A stretch of 64,000 nucleotides of DNA from SAR116 cluster bacterium AG-426-B08 (GCA_003213175.1 QCNN01000002.1:1-64000); one strand, 5' to 3'; numbered from the stretch's first letter, positions 10,205 to 20,960 are shown. Notes: generated from the sequence alone by a model not told the origin. A program made the numbers and translations.

Positions 10205-11622
10205 GTGGCTTTATTGTTTTTTTTTAGTAAATTTTTACCTAGTTCAACTCCAAACTGATCAAAAGGATTTATTTTTGACAAAGAAGCTTCAATAATAGTC
10301 TTATATTCATATAAGCAAATTAATTTTCCAAGATTTTCTTCATTCATTTTATTAAATAGTAAAAGATTAACAGATTTATCACCTCTAACAAATTTATGAT
10401 TATTAGATTTAATATTTTTACTTGTTCCATTTTTAAAAGCTAAAAACTGTGAAAAGGCATTATATCTCAACAAATCAAAAGCTTGATTATCAAGTTCTTC
10501 ATTTAAATGATAATTTTTTGGATAAATTTCTTCAAAACATATTAAATCTATGGATGTTTTAATATTTGACTGATGTAGGGATTGAAAAAATGAATGTTGA
10601 GCATCTGTTCCTACACATCCAAAAATATTAGATGATGGTGTATTTATATTAACTAGGTCTTTATTTAAAGTTTTACCATTACTTTCCATGATTAATTGTT
10701 GTAAATATGAAGGAAGTAGTTTTAACCTATCAGAATAGGGAATTATGCAATGAGATTCTTGTTTCTTAAAATTTCTTGTATATTCGTTCCTAAAAGCTAA
10801 ATGAAAAGACAAAGAAGTTTCTCTATTTTTAATTATTTGTAAATCAATTTTATTTCCTCCCTTTAAAAAATTCAGAAAAAATCTTTTACCAAATGCAACA
10901 GGAGTAGAAATGTTAGCAGCTGACCAAATCGAAAATCTGCCACCTATGGATTTGTCAAATAAAATAATGTTAGAAGGTAGAATGTTGTTTTTGATAGCGT
11001 TATTATAAATTGATGTAATAGCAAAAATTTTTGAATTGACGTTGTATGTATTTAACTGGGAATTTAACCAAACTTTAACTCTTTTAAGATTTACCAATGT
11101 TTCTAAAGTATTAAATGACTTGGAAACAACAAAAATAAGAGTTGTTTCTGGATTTAAATTTTTTACAGTATAAGTAAGAGAATAGGGGTCTATGTTTGAG
11201 ATAAAGTGCATATTAGGTCCACTTTTAAAGTCTTGAAATGCATTATAAATAAGTTTTGGTCCTAAATTAGAACCACCTGTACCTATATGAATAATATCTG
11301 AAATTTTACCAAATTTGCCATTCCTAATCTGTTCTGAAAGTGCTAACACATATTTAATTTCTTTTGATATACTAGGTTTTAAAAATTTATTACTGAAATT
11401 TTCATTTTCAAAAAATCTAGAAGAAAAATGTAAAGATGGCCTTTTTTCAGTAAAATTGACTTTTTCACCATTCCACATATCTTGTAAAAAATTCAGAGCG
11501 TATAGAGATGAAGAATTAGAAAAATATTTTTTTTTATTTATTTGAGTATTACTTAATGTAGAATATAGAGAAATATCATCAAAAGAAGTAACTAGATTAG
11601 ATTTTGGCAGTATAAATTTCAT
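10201..11622 (-). CDS. pgi: glucose-6-phosphate isomerase
   Basis: IHIGTGGSNLGPKL, VVSKSFNTLETL, GGRFSIWSA, LLPSYLQQLIMESNGK, DQFGVELGK motifs. Confidence 0.93.
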   Translation of the reverse strand: MKFILPKSNLVTSFDDISLYSTLSNTQINKKKYFSNSSSLYALNFLQDMWNGEKVNFTEKRPSLHFSSRFFENENFSNKFLKPSISKEIKYVLALSEQIRNGKFGKISDIIHIGTGGSNLGPKLIYNAFQDFKSGPNMHFISNIDPYSLTYTVKNLNPETTLIFVVSKSFNTLETLVNLKRVKVWLNSQLNTYNVNSKIFAITSIYNNAIKNNILPSNIILFDKSIGGRFSIWSAANISTPVAFGKRFFLNFLKGGNKIDLQIIKNRETSLSFHLAFRNEYTRNFKKQESHCIIPYSDRLKLLPSYLQQLIMESNGKTLNKDLVNINTPSSNIFGCVGTDAQHSFFQSLHQSNIKTSIDLICFEEIYPKNYHLNEELDNQAFDLLRYNAFSQFLAFKNGTSKNIKSNNHKFVRGDKSVNLLLFNKMNEENLGKLICLYEYKTIIEASLSKINPFDQFGVELGKNLLKKNNKAT

Positions 11623-11637
11623 ATCAAAAGTTAAAAA

Positions 11638-12438
11638 ATGTTTATGGATATTTCAATAATTATCCCAGTATATCAAGCAAAAGATACTATAAAAAATACA
11701 ATTAATTCTATACTAAAACAGAACTTAAAATATATAAATCCAAAAATAGAGATAATATTATCTGTAGACGACCAAAAAGATTATAAAAAATATTTAAAAT
11801 CAGAAAAAAAAAATATAAAAATCAGAATAATTAAGACAAAGAAAAATGGATCAGGACCTGGTTATGCCAGAAATGAAGCAATTAAAAATTGCAAAGGAAG
11901 ATACGTTGGATTTTTAGATGCAGATGATGAATACTCAGATAATTATATTCAAGAAATGTATAAAGTAGTTAAAAAAAAGCAAATAGTAATAGCGCCTACT
12001 CATATATTTAAAGATAATAAGAGGATTGGAGTTTACAGTGGAAAAAACAAAAATTTTCTGAGGATTGATGACGTAAGTAATAATCCATGTAGTTTTCATC
12101 CATTCTTAAATATTAAAAAGATAAAAAAATTTGAATTAAAACCAAGTCAAGACATTTACAACTTATCTAATTTTTTAAATGAAAACTCAATAACAATAGT
12201 CAATAAAGCGTATTACAAATTAAATATTAGAGATAACAGTTATACGGCAGTAAAACACTTTTCACACAATGTAAATCTTGCTTATAAATTTTATCAAATA
12301 AAAAGTATCAAGGATAAAAAATATAAGATAGCTAAACAATTTGCAAAAAGAAGAATAATAAACAAAAAATATTCAAAATGGAAAAATATAAGTACTAATA
12401 AAGGTAAACATTACTATGAATTTATTAAACATAAATAA
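11638..12438 (+). CDS. family 2 glycosyltransferase
   Basis: ISIIIPVYQAKDTIKNTINSIL...GPGYARNEAIKNCKGRYVGFLDADDEY. Confidence 0.85.
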   Translation: MFMDISIIIPVYQAKDTIKNTINSILKQNLKYINPKIEIILSVDDQKDYKKYLKSEKKNIKIRIIKTKKNGSGPGYARNEAIKNCKGRYVGFLDADDEYSDNYIQEMYKVVKKKQIVIAPTHIFKDNKRIGVYSGKNKNFLRIDDVSNNPCSFHPFLNIKKIKKFELKPSQDIYNLSNFLNENSITIVNKAYYKLNIRDNSYTAVKHFSHNVNLAYKFYQIKSIKDKKYKIAKQFAKRRIINKKYSKWKNISTNKGKHYYEFIKHK

Positions 12439-12449
12439 AAGGAAATAAA

Positions 12450-13145
12450 ATGAATAAAGAAACAATACATGTCTTTGATGCTTATGGTACTTTGTTTGAT
12501 ATAGATTCTGCATGTAGAAATTTAGAAAAAGAATTAGGCAGTGATTGGAATAAACTTTCAACTATATGGAGGCAAAAGCAATTAGAATATAGTTGGTTAA
12601 GAAACTCGATGAATAAATATATCAGCTTCTGGGAGATAACTAAGAATGCACTGGATTATGCAATGAAAGTATTAGAAATAAAAAATAAAAACATTAAAAT
12701 TAAATTATTAGATTTATATTTTAAAATAGAAAGTTACAAAGAAGTATATAAGTTTCTAACAAAGTTAAAAAAATTAAATTATAAAACGTGTATTTTATCC
12801 AATGGAAGCTTGGACATGTTAAATGCTGCAATCAAAAATTCAAATCTCGAAAAAATAATAGATAAAGTAATATCAGTAGAAAAATGTAAAAGATTCAAAC
12901 CCTCTAAAGAAGTTTACAAACTTATAATTGATGAATTCAATGTTAAAAAAGAAGAGGTAATTTTTTTTTCAAGTAATTCTTGGGATATACATGGTGCCTC
13001 AAACTTCGGACTAAAGACTGTTTGGGTGAATCGGCAAAAAAAAACAGATGATTATTTACCAGGTATGGCAAATTACGAAGTAAGAAGCTTAGAACAATTT
13101 TACATCAATTATTCAAAGGAACAAAATTTACAATTAGAAATTTAA
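12450..13145 (+). CDS. haloacid dehalogenase type II (L-2-haloacid dehalogenase family)
   Basis: HVFDAYGTLFD, WRQKQLEYSWLRN, ILSNGSLDML, RFKPSKEVY, FFSSNSWDIHGASNFG. Confidence 0.85.
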   Translation: MNKETIHVFDAYGTLFDIDSACRNLEKELGSDWNKLSTIWRQKQLEYSWLRNSMNKYISFWEITKNALDYAMKVLEIKNKNIKIKLLDLYFKIESYKEVYKFLTKLKKLNYKTCILSNGSLDMLNAAIKNSNLEKIIDKVISVEKCKRFKPSKEVYKLIIDEFNVKKEEVIFFSSNSWDIHGASNFGLKTVWVNRQKKTDDYLPGMANYEVRSLEQFYINYSKEQNLQLEI

Positions 13146-13161
13146 GTATAAAGCATAAAAC

Positions 13162-14199
13162 ATGGAAATAGAGCAACAAAAGAAGAATATTATAAAATGG
13201 ATGTATAAAAAATTTCCAGAATTAGGTGGTTTGAAAGAATTTAAAAAATTTGATACTGGTCAATCTAATCCAACATATAAATTAAATTTTGAAAATAAAA
13301 AATTAGTTTTAAGGTCTCAACCGGAAGGTAAATTATTAAGAGGTGCACATAGAATTGATCGAGAATTTAGAGTAATGTCGTGTTTAAAGAATACAAAAAT
13401 ACCTGTACCTAATATGAAAACTTATTGTGAAGATATTAATATTATTGGTAGAGATTTTTACATTATGGAATTTGTGGATGGTATACAAGAAGTTGATCCA
13501 ATTTTAACAAAAATACCAAGTAATAAAAAAAAACAATTATATTATAACAAATTAGACATACTGATTAATTTAGGGCAATTAAATTTAAAACAACTAAATT
13601 TACATGACTACGGTAAGCAGGAAAAATACATGGAAAGACAATTAAATTTGTGGATTAATCAATACAAAATGTCAGAGACAAAAACTATAAATTCCATGGA
13701 ATTTTTAATAGAAAAACTAGTAAAACATTTGCCAGATATTTTTGATAAATTACCAGTTATTCTTTGTCACGGAGATTTCAGAATAGATAATATGATTTTA
13801 GACAAAAAAGATAAAAATAAAGTCATAGCTTTAATTGACTGGGAATTATCAACCCTAGGTATTCCATTTATAGACTTATCTTACTGGTGTTTAATGTTAA
13901 GATTTAGTAATACGTGGGCAATTAAAGGGTTAGGAGATTTAAATAAAAATAAAATTTTAGAAAATTTTCCTTCTGAAAAAAATTTATTTGAAAAATATTC
14001 AAATATACTTGGGTTTGATATTCAAAGACATTGGAATTATTTACTTGGATTTAATTGTTTTAGATTTGCTAGTATACTTCAAGGCATAGCAAAACGAGTT
14101 TTGGATGGAAATAATGCTGGAAATAATGCCAGTGAGGTAGGAGAACTTGCAGAACCTGTGGCAAATATGGGAGAATTACTACTCAAGGATTATATTTAA
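13162..14199 (+). CDS. phosphotransferase family protein (APH/ACAD10 N-terminal-like kinase)
   Basis: FDTGQSNPTYKL, LCHGDFRIDNMILD, ALIDWELSTLGIPFIDLSYW. Confidence 0.88.
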   Translation: MEIEQQKKNIIKWMYKKFPELGGLKEFKKFDTGQSNPTYKLNFENKKLVLRSQPEGKLLRGAHRIDREFRVMSCLKNTKIPVPNMKTYCEDINIIGRDFYIMEFVDGIQEVDPILTKIPSNKKKQLYYNKLDILINLGQLNLKQLNLHDYGKQEKYMERQLNLWINQYKMSETKTINSMEFLIEKLVKHLPDIFDKLPVILCHGDFRIDNMILDKKDKNKVIALIDWELSTLGIPFIDLSYWCLMLRFSNTWAIKGLGDLNKNKILENFPSEKNLFEKYSNILGFDIQRHWNYLLGFNCFRFASILQGIAKRVLDGNNAGNNASEVGELAEPVANMGELLLKDYI

Positions 14200-15352
14200 A
14201 AAACTTAAATCTTTTTGGACTTAACATCAAAAAAGAACCAAAAAAAAGAGTAAAGGCAGAGACATTCATAGCAATATTGAATGATCCAGTTTTATCTGAA
14301 ATAAAACCTGCCAAGTAGGGACCAATGATTTGACCAATACTAAAGCACGAAGTCAAGATTGCTGTGGAAACGATAAAAGATCCATTGAAACGTTTTTGTC
14401 CTTCTAGCAAACACATGGAAGTAATAGGCACAAATGTTATACCAAAAAGAATACAAGAAAATATTATTCCAAAAATAGTGTTATAATATCCAGAAATTAA
14501 AATACCTCCTCCCATTATGGAACAAGATAAAAATAACGAAATATCGTTTCCTATTTTTTCGCCAAACCAATTCCAAAAAAATACAGAAGGTATTCCACAT
14601 AAACCAACCACTAACCAAACATAAGGTTCTGTTATTTCAAGATTAGGAGTTGTTCTTGCCATTGTTGAAATAAAGGTTCCAAAACCAACATAACCAAATC
14701 CATATAAGCAATAACTAACAGATATAAATGTAAATCCAATTTTACTTTTATGAACTTTGGAAATACTAATATTTGATAATTTTTTTTCATGAGGGATAAA
14801 TTTGAAAATTTGAGAAGATAATAATACAGAAAGTATCCCAATAGCTATCCATAACTCAGACCAGTTAAAATTATAAGTTCCCAATAAAGAAACCAATAAT
14901 GAGGAAAGAACCATTCCAAGACCTACACCAGAAAAATGAGCTGTACTTAAAAAAATTTTACCTAACTCTTGAATATGAGGTAGTATAATAGATGTACCTA
15001 AAATGAGCACAAAAGCACTAAAAACACCATGAATAAACCTTAATAAAATAAAAAGATTAAGAGTCTGTGCTAATCCCATCAAAAAAAATGTAAAAACACA
15101 AATTATTATTGAGAATAAAAACAAGTTTCTGATTTTATTTGGGAAAATTGGTAATATTGGAATTAGAGAACCCAAGAGATATCCAAAAAAATTTGATGAT
15201 GCTATTAGACCTCCTTGTGTTTTAGTTAATTCAAGTTCTTCAAGCATAAAAGGTAGAATCGGGGTGTAAGAAAACCTTCCAATACCAATCGCTATAGTCA
15301 AAGAAATAATACCAGTCAATACAAGTGAGAAAATTTTATTATTATTTATCAT
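14183..15352 (-). CDS. MFS transporter, YbfB/YjiJ-like
   Basis: GIGRFSYTPILPFMLEEL...GLIASSNFFGYLLGSL motif. Confidence 0.8.
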   Translation of the reverse strand: MINNNKIFSLVLTGIISLTIAIGIGRFSYTPILPFMLEELELTKTQGGLIASSNFFGYLLGSLIPILPIFPNKIRNLFLFSIIICVFTFFLMGLAQTLNLFILLRFIHGVFSAFVLILGTSIILPHIQELGKIFLSTAHFSGVGLGMVLSSLLVSLLGTYNFNWSELWIAIGILSVLLSSQIFKFIPHEKKLSNISISKVHKSKIGFTFISVSYCLYGFGYVGFGTFISTMARTTPNLEITEPYVWLVVGLCGIPSVFFWNWFGEKIGNDISLFLSCSIMGGGILISGYYNTIFGIIFSCILFGITFVPITSMCLLEGQKRFNGSFIVSTAILTSCFSIGQIIGPYLAGFISDKTGSFNIAMNVSAFTLFFGSFLMLSPKRFKFFKYNP

Positions 15353-15493
15353 TATGTTTTAAATGTTAAATTTATTTTGATAAGATTATAATTTTAAATT
15401 GTACAAGTAAGATGTTAAAATATTAATTAAAATGTGAGTATTATAATAACTAAATTTAGATATAACAAATAAACTATTAAAATAAGGGGAAAT

Positions 15494-16273
15494 GTGGAAA
15501 ATTTTGTACTAATAGAAAAAGTTAATGATAGTATAGGGAAAATTATACTTTCAAATGGAAAAAAAATTAACCCTCTTTCTTTATCAATTTTAAAAAAAAT
15601 TAATAGAGAAATTACATTAATGTCTAAAAATAATAATATTAAAGTAATAATCATTTCATCAAATGGACCAGGTTTTTCTGCTGGACACGATCTAAAAGAA
15701 TTAAAAGATAATCAAAATAATAAAGAGTTTTTTTTAGATCTTTTTAGAGAGTGTTCTAATTTAATGCAAAAAATTATAAGTATTCCTCAACCTGTTATAG
15801 CTGAAGTCCCTGGTATAGCAGCGGCGGCTGGTTGTCAATTAGTTGCAACATGTGACTTAGCCATAGCTTCTGAAAAAGCTGAATTTATGACACCTGGAGT
15901 TAATATTGGTTTATTTTGTTCTACTCCAATGGTTGCGGTCTCTAGAAACGTAAGCAGAAAAAAAATGATGGAAATGCTTTTAATGGGTGAAAAAATGTCT
16001 GCAATTGAAGCAGAAAAATACGGATTAGTTAACAAAATTGTTCCTGAAAAAACACTCTCAGAAAAGACAATTGAAATAGCTAATATTATTGCTAAAAAGC
16101 CAAAATCTACTATTAAAATTGGTAAAGAGGCTTTTTATAAACAGTTAGAGATGCCATTAAATGAAGCTTATGAATATACATCTCAGGTAATGGCTCTAAA
16201 TATGTTAGAAAAAGATGCTAAAGAGGGTATAGAAGCATTTTTAGAAAAAAAAAATCCAATCTGGTCTAGTTAA
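15494..16273 (+). CDS. enoyl-CoA hydratase/isomerase family protein
   Basis: GPGFSAGHDLKEL, VPGIAAAAGCQLVATCDLAIAS; GTG start. Confidence 0.87.
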   Translation: MENFVLIEKVNDSIGKIILSNGKKINPLSLSILKKINREITLMSKNNNIKVIIISSNGPGFSAGHDLKELKDNQNNKEFFLDLFRECSNLMQKIISIPQPVIAEVPGIAAAAGCQLVATCDLAIASEKAEFMTPGVNIGLFCSTPMVAVSRNVSRKKMMEMLLMGEKMSAIEAEKYGLVNKIVPEKTLSEKTIEIANIIAKKPKSTIKIGKEAFYKQLEMPLNEAYEYTSQVMALNMLEKDAKEGIEAFLEKKNPIWSS

Positions 16274-18063
16274 ATAACTTTAAGTGCTTCACTTAAATCT
16301 AGAATAATATCATCGTGATGTTCTATACCTATTGATATTCTTAGAATTGAGTCTCCTACTCCGGCCCTCTCTCTTTGTTCAGAAGATAGTTGTCTATGTG
16401 TGGTTGATGCAGGATGAATAATCAAAGATTTGGTATCACCTACGTTAGCTAAATGAGAAAACAAATTACAATTTTCCACTAGTTTTTTTGCGCCTTCATA
16501 ACCTGATTTAACTGAAAAAGTAAACACAGAACCAAATCCAAAATCAAAATATTTTTTACCTAATTCATAAAAAGAACTTTCTTTGAAACCGGCCCACGAT
16601 ACAGAGTTAATTTTTTTATGATTTTTTAGAAAATTAGCTACTTTCGAGGCATTAAACATATGTTTTTGCATTCTTATTTTCAAAGTTTCTATTCCTGTCA
16701 AAGTTAAGTAGGCATTAAAAGGTGACATCGTAGTTCCTAAATCTCTTAAAACGCAAGCATGACAATAATTTATGTAAGCTAGGTTTCCAAAAGTTTCGTA
16801 AAAACTAATATTGTGATATGAGGTGTCTGGGGTTGTTAAACTATTAAAATCCCTTCCAGTCATCCAGTCAAAAGAACCAATGTCAACCACACAACCCCCC
16901 ATCGCGTTGCCGTGTCCTGATAAAAATTTTGTAGTAGAATATATAATTAAGTCAGCGCCATACTTCCCTGGTTTACAAATAGCTTGAGTTGCCATTGTAT
17001 TATCTATAATAAGAGGGATGCCAGCATGATGAGCTAGTTTAGATAAGTTTGTTATATCACTTACATTACCTTCTGGGTTTGCTAAGCTCTCAGCGAACAA
17101 TGCCCTTACTTTTTTACATTTTAAGGCTTGTTCAACTTGATTTAAGTCAGAAACATCTACAAGTTCTGCTTCCCAACCAAAATTCAGAAAACTTTTGGTA
17201 AATTGAGTAATAGACCCACCATATAATTTTGAACTTGCAACAATTTTTTTATTTGGTCCTAAGAGAGGATATAATGCTACTAATTGTGCTGCATGACCTG
17301 ACGAAACACAACAAGCGCCAATACCATCGTCAAGTGCAGCAATTCTTTGTTCCAATGCCGCTGTAGTAGGATTAGATAATCTAGCATAAATATTACCTGG
17401 TTCTTGTAAATTATATAAGCTAGCTGCATGATCAGCGTCATCAAACGTGAAAGCTGTAGTTTGATAAATAGGAAAGTTTCTTGAACCGGTTATTGGATCA
17501 GGGGAAGTTCCTGCATGAACCGATAAAGTTTCTAAATTTTTGCTTACAAAAAATCCATTATCTCTTTTTTTTGATTTACTTTTAGTTACCTCTTGTTTTT
17601 TGGAGGAAATTAAACCTGAATAAAAACCACCACTTCCTAAGTTACCAAAAATTCTTGAGTGTTCTATTTTTGGGCATTTATTAGAGATTGAAATAATATT
17701 GTGTTTTTCAACAAGTTTAATAGCCTCTTTATTAATCACACCAATTTGTGTCCAAAATACTTTAGCCTTTATTTTTACTGCCTCTTTAGCTATTTGAAGA
17801 CATTCATTGCTTTTTCTAAATACATCAACCATATCAATTGAGGTTTTAACAGAACTTAAATTTTCATAACATATTTCACCTAAAATATAATTTCCTGCTT
17901 CTTTAGGGTTTATAGGAATAATTTTGTAACCATTTTTTTGTAGATACTTCATTACAAAATTAGATGGTCTTTTCCAGTCTTTGCTAGCGCCTACTATAGC
18001 AATGGTTTGGACAGAAGATAAAATATTTGCAATTTTAAGATCATCTTTTTTTTTGTTATTCAT
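16270..18063 (-). CDS. fusion of N-terminal CoA-binding (YccU-like) domain with O-acetylhomoserine sulfhydrylase
   Basis: N-term TIAIVGASKDWKRPSNFVMKYLQKNGYKIIPINP (CoA-binding Rossmann); C-term SVHAGTSPDPITGSRNFPIYQTTAF...YSTTKFLSGHGNAMGG (PLP Cys/Met metabolism family). Confidence 0.9.
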   Translation of the reverse strand: MNNKKKDDLKIANILSSVQTIAIVGASKDWKRPSNFVMKYLQKNGYKIIPINPKEAGNYILGEICYENLSSVKTSIDMVDVFRKSNECLQIAKEAVKIKAKVFWTQIGVINKEAIKLVEKHNIISISNKCPKIEHSRIFGNLGSGGFYSGLISSKKQEVTKSKSKKRDNGFFVSKNLETLSVHAGTSPDPITGSRNFPIYQTTAFTFDDADHAASLYNLQEPGNIYARLSNPTTAALEQRIAALDDGIGACCVSSGHAAQLVALYPLLGPNKKIVASSKLYGGSITQFTKSFLNFGWEAELVDVSDLNQVEQALKCKKVRALFAESLANPEGNVSDITNLSKLAHHAGIPLIIDNTMATQAICKPGKYGADLIIYSTTKFLSGHGNAMGGCVVDIGSFDWMTGRDFNSLTTPDTSYHNISFYETFGNLAYINYCHACVLRDLGTTMSPFNAYLTLTGIETLKIRMQKHMFNASKVANFLKNHKKINSVSWAGFKESSFYELGKKYFDFGFGSVFTFSVKSGYEGAKKLVENCNLFSHLANVGDTKSLIIHPASTTHRQLSSEQRERAGVGDSILRISIGIEHHDDIILDLSEALKVI

Positions 18064-18178
18064 GGTTATCCCTTTAAAATTTATAAACTTATTTACTAAT
18101 GAGTATTTTTAACAAATAATAAAATTCTTATAGATATTTTAATTAATTCACTTCATTTGGTATTTTAGGTATTTATAG

Positions 18179-19777
18179 ATGGATAAACAAGTTTTTGATT
18201 TAATAATTGTTGGAGCGGGTACAGCTGGTTGTTTGTTAGCAAATAGATTGTCTGCAAATACAAACTTAAAAATCGCTCTTATAGAAGCAGGTGGTAATGA
18301 TAATTACCACTGGATACATATTCCAGTTGGCTATTTGTATTGTATGGGCAATAAAAAGACCGATTGGTTATTCAAAACTACAAACCAAAAAGGTTTGAAT
18401 GGAAAAGCGTTGAATTATCCTAGAGGAAAAGTCTTAGGAGGATGTTCTTCAATAAATGGAATGATATATATGAGAGGTCAGTCTAAAGATTTTGATCATT
18501 GGAGACAGCTTGGAAATCATGGATGGGGTTGGGATGATGTATTACCCTATTTCATTAGATCAGAGGATAATTTTTCTGGTAAAGATAATTTTCATGGAGT
18601 TGGAGGAGAATGGAGAGTAGATAAGCAAAGACTTGCATGGACAGTTTTAGATGATTTTATGGAAGCCGCTAACCAAACAGGTATTCCAAAAATAGATGAC
18701 TTCAATAATGGTAACAATTTTGGGGTATCTTACTTTAAGGTAAATCAGAAAAATGGTTTTAGGTTAAATACTGTTAGAGCTTTTCTTAAACCAATAAAAC
18801 ATAGGAAAAATTTAAAGGTTTTTACCAATTGTGAAGTTTCAAACTTAATAATAGAAAACAATAGAGTCTCAGGCGTAAAAATTATTCAAAATCAAATTGA
18901 AAATAAGATTTTATGTAATAAAGAGGTCGTTTTATCAGCAGGTGCAATTGGTTCTCCCAAAATACTGGAATTATCAGGGATTGGAAATCCAAAAATATTG
19001 AATGATATAGGAATAAAAATTAAAGTTGAAAATAAAAACGTTGGAGAAAATCTTCAAGATCATTTGCAGTTAAGGGTGATTTATAAATTAAAAAATGCCA
19101 AAACTTTAAATCAACAAATTAACTCACCTTTTGGAAAACTCAAAATAGGCATCGAGTATTTACTAAATCGTTCGGGCCCAATGTCAATGGCGCCAAGTCA
19201 ATTAGGTATATTTGCCATGTCAGATTCCTCTTATGAGTTTCCAAATTTACAATTTCATGTTCAGCCATTATCTCTCGATAAGTTTGGAGAACCACTACAC
19301 AATTTTCCAGGACTTACTGCTAGCGTTTGTAATCTTAATCCTTTAAGCAGAGGGAGTATACACATAAGTTCAAAAAATTATAATATTCCTCCAAAAATTG
19401 ATCCTAACTATCTTTCTGATCCAATTGACAAAAAAGTAGCTGTACAGTCGATAAAACTAGCAAGAAAAATAATTAATCAGCCTGCAATGAAAAAGTATAG
19501 TCCAACTGAATATGCTCCAGGAGAGAAATTTCAATCAGATATAGATTTAGAAAAAGTTGCTGGTAATATTGGTACAACTATTTTTCATCCTGTAGGTACA
19601 TGTGCAATGGGTGTCCAAAAAAATTCTGTTACTAATCCAAAACTAAAAGTTAATGGTATAGAAAATCTAAGAGTTGTAGATGCTTCTGTAATGCCATCAA
19701 TTACATCAGGTAACACTAATTCACCTACTTTAATGATAGCTGAAAAAGCTTCAGAAATGATATTGAATGATGTATAA
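18179..19777 (+). CDS. GMC-family FAD oxidoreductase (choline dehydrogenase-like)
   Basis: DLIIVGAGTAGCLLANRLS, RGKVLGGCSSINGMIYMRGQ, SAGAIGSPKILELSGIG, SGNTNSPTLMIAEKASEM. Confidence 0.92.
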   Translation: MDKQVFDLIIVGAGTAGCLLANRLSANTNLKIALIEAGGNDNYHWIHIPVGYLYCMGNKKTDWLFKTTNQKGLNGKALNYPRGKVLGGCSSINGMIYMRGQSKDFDHWRQLGNHGWGWDDVLPYFIRSEDNFSGKDNFHGVGGEWRVDKQRLAWTVLDDFMEAANQTGIPKIDDFNNGNNFGVSYFKVNQKNGFRLNTVRAFLKPIKHRKNLKVFTNCEVSNLIIENNRVSGVKIIQNQIENKILCNKEVVLSAGAIGSPKILELSGIGNPKILNDIGIKIKVENKNVGENLQDHLQLRVIYKLKNAKTLNQQINSPFGKLKIGIEYLLNRSGPMSMAPSQLGIFAMSDSSYEFPNLQFHVQPLSLDKFGEPLHNFPGLTASVCNLNPLSRGSIHISSKNYNIPPKIDPNYLSDPIDKKVAVQSIKLARKIINQPAMKKYSPTEYAPGEKFQSDIDLEKVAGNIGTTIFHPVGTCAMGVQKNSVTNPKLKVNGIENLRVVDASVMPSITSGNTNSPTLMIAEKASEMILNDV

Positions 19778-19808
19778 GTAAGATAAGTTATTTGTTGTAA
19801 AAAGAATT

Positions 19809-20960
19809 ATGGAATTTAAATTAAGTGAAGATCTTATCGCAATCAAAGAGATGGCCAGGGCTTTTTCTGAAGATGAATTAATGCCAAACGCATCAGAGTG
19901 GGATGAAAAAGAATTATTTCCAGTTGAAAAATTAAAAAAATCTGCTGAGTTAGGTATGGCCGCAATTTATGTTGACGAAAAATTTGGGGGTACTGGTTTA
20001 AATAGATTAGCGGCTGCATTGATATTTGAAGAATTATCAAGAGGTTGTGTATCAACATCAGCTTTCTTATCAATTCATAATATGGTTGCATGGATGATAG
20101 ATAGTCATGGTACTGATAAAATTAGAAAAAAATATATCCCAAAGCTTTCTTCAATGGAATGGGTGTCGAGTTACTGCTTAACTGAATCAGGTTCTGGTTC
20201 AGATGCTGCTGCTTTGAAAACAACTGCAAGAAAAAAAGGAAACAGTCATTATGTTGTTAATGGTTCAAAAAGTTTTATTTCCGGAGGGCCTACTAGTGAT
20301 GTTTACGCTGTAATGTGTCGAACAGGGGATAACTCTTCAAATGGAATATCTTGTTTGTTGATTGAAAAAGGTACAAAAGGTCTTTCTTTTGGAAAAAAAG
20401 AAAAAAAATTAGGATGGAATAGTCAACACACCTCAAGTATTAATTTTGATAACTGTGAAGTTCCATTAGATAACCTAGTAGGTAATGAAGGAGATGGTTT
20501 TAAATTAGCCATGAAGGGATTAGACGGAGGCAGAGTAAATATTGCCGCCTGTTCAATTGGCGGTGCTAACTTGGCTATCGAAAGTGCTTTAGATTATACT
20601 TCAGAGAGAAAACAATTTGGTAAATATTTAAATGAATTTCAAGTAACTCAATTTAAATTAGCAGATATGGCAACAAATTTAGAGGCTTCAAAATTAATGG
20701 TCTATAAGGCAGCGAGCAGTATCGATAACAAAGACAAAAATGCCACATCACAATGTGCTATGGCTAAAAGATTTGCAACTGACACTTGTTTCCAAATTTG
20801 TGATGAAGCTCTTCAAATTCATGGTGGGTACGGATATTTGAAAGACTTTCCTTTAGAGAGACTTATAAGAGATCTAAGGGTACATAAAATTTTAGAAGGT
20901 ACGAATGAAATAATGAGATTGATTATTTCTAGAAACTTAATAAAAAAAAGTAGAGATTAA
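19809..20960 (+). CDS. acyl-CoA dehydrogenase, isobutyryl-CoA dehydrogenase-like
   Basis: YCLTESGSGSDAAAL, ERKQFGKYLNEFQ, QIHGGYGYLKDFPLERLIRDLRVHKILEGTNEIMR; next gene encodes a 3-HIB-CoA hydrolase-like protein. Confidence 0.88.
   Translation: MEFKLSEDLIAIKEMARAFSEDELMPNASEWDEKELFPVEKLKKSAELGMAAIYVDEKFGGTGLNRLAAALIFEELSRGCVSTSAFLSIHNMVAWMIDSHGTDKIRKKYIPKLSSMEWVSSYCLTESGSGSDAAALKTTARKKGNSHYVVNGSKSFISGGPTSDVYAVMCRTGDNSSNGISCLLIEKGTKGLSFGKKEKKLGWNSQHTSSINFDNCEVPLDNLVGNEGDGFKLAMKGLDGGRVNIAACSIGGANLAIESALDYTSERKQFGKYLNEFQVTQFKLADMATNLEASKLMVYKAASSIDNKDKNATSQCAMAKRFATDTCFQICDEALQIHGGYGYLKDFPLERLIRDLRVHKILEGTNEIMRLIISRNLIKKSRD

Noticed and set aside
18064-18178. Possible SAM riboswitch upstream of the MetY fusion
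   Set aside because: I looked for SAM-II/SAM-V-like conserved segments in the minus-strand leader and saw only AT-rich sequence and a Shine-Dalgarno; a covariance-model scan would be decisive
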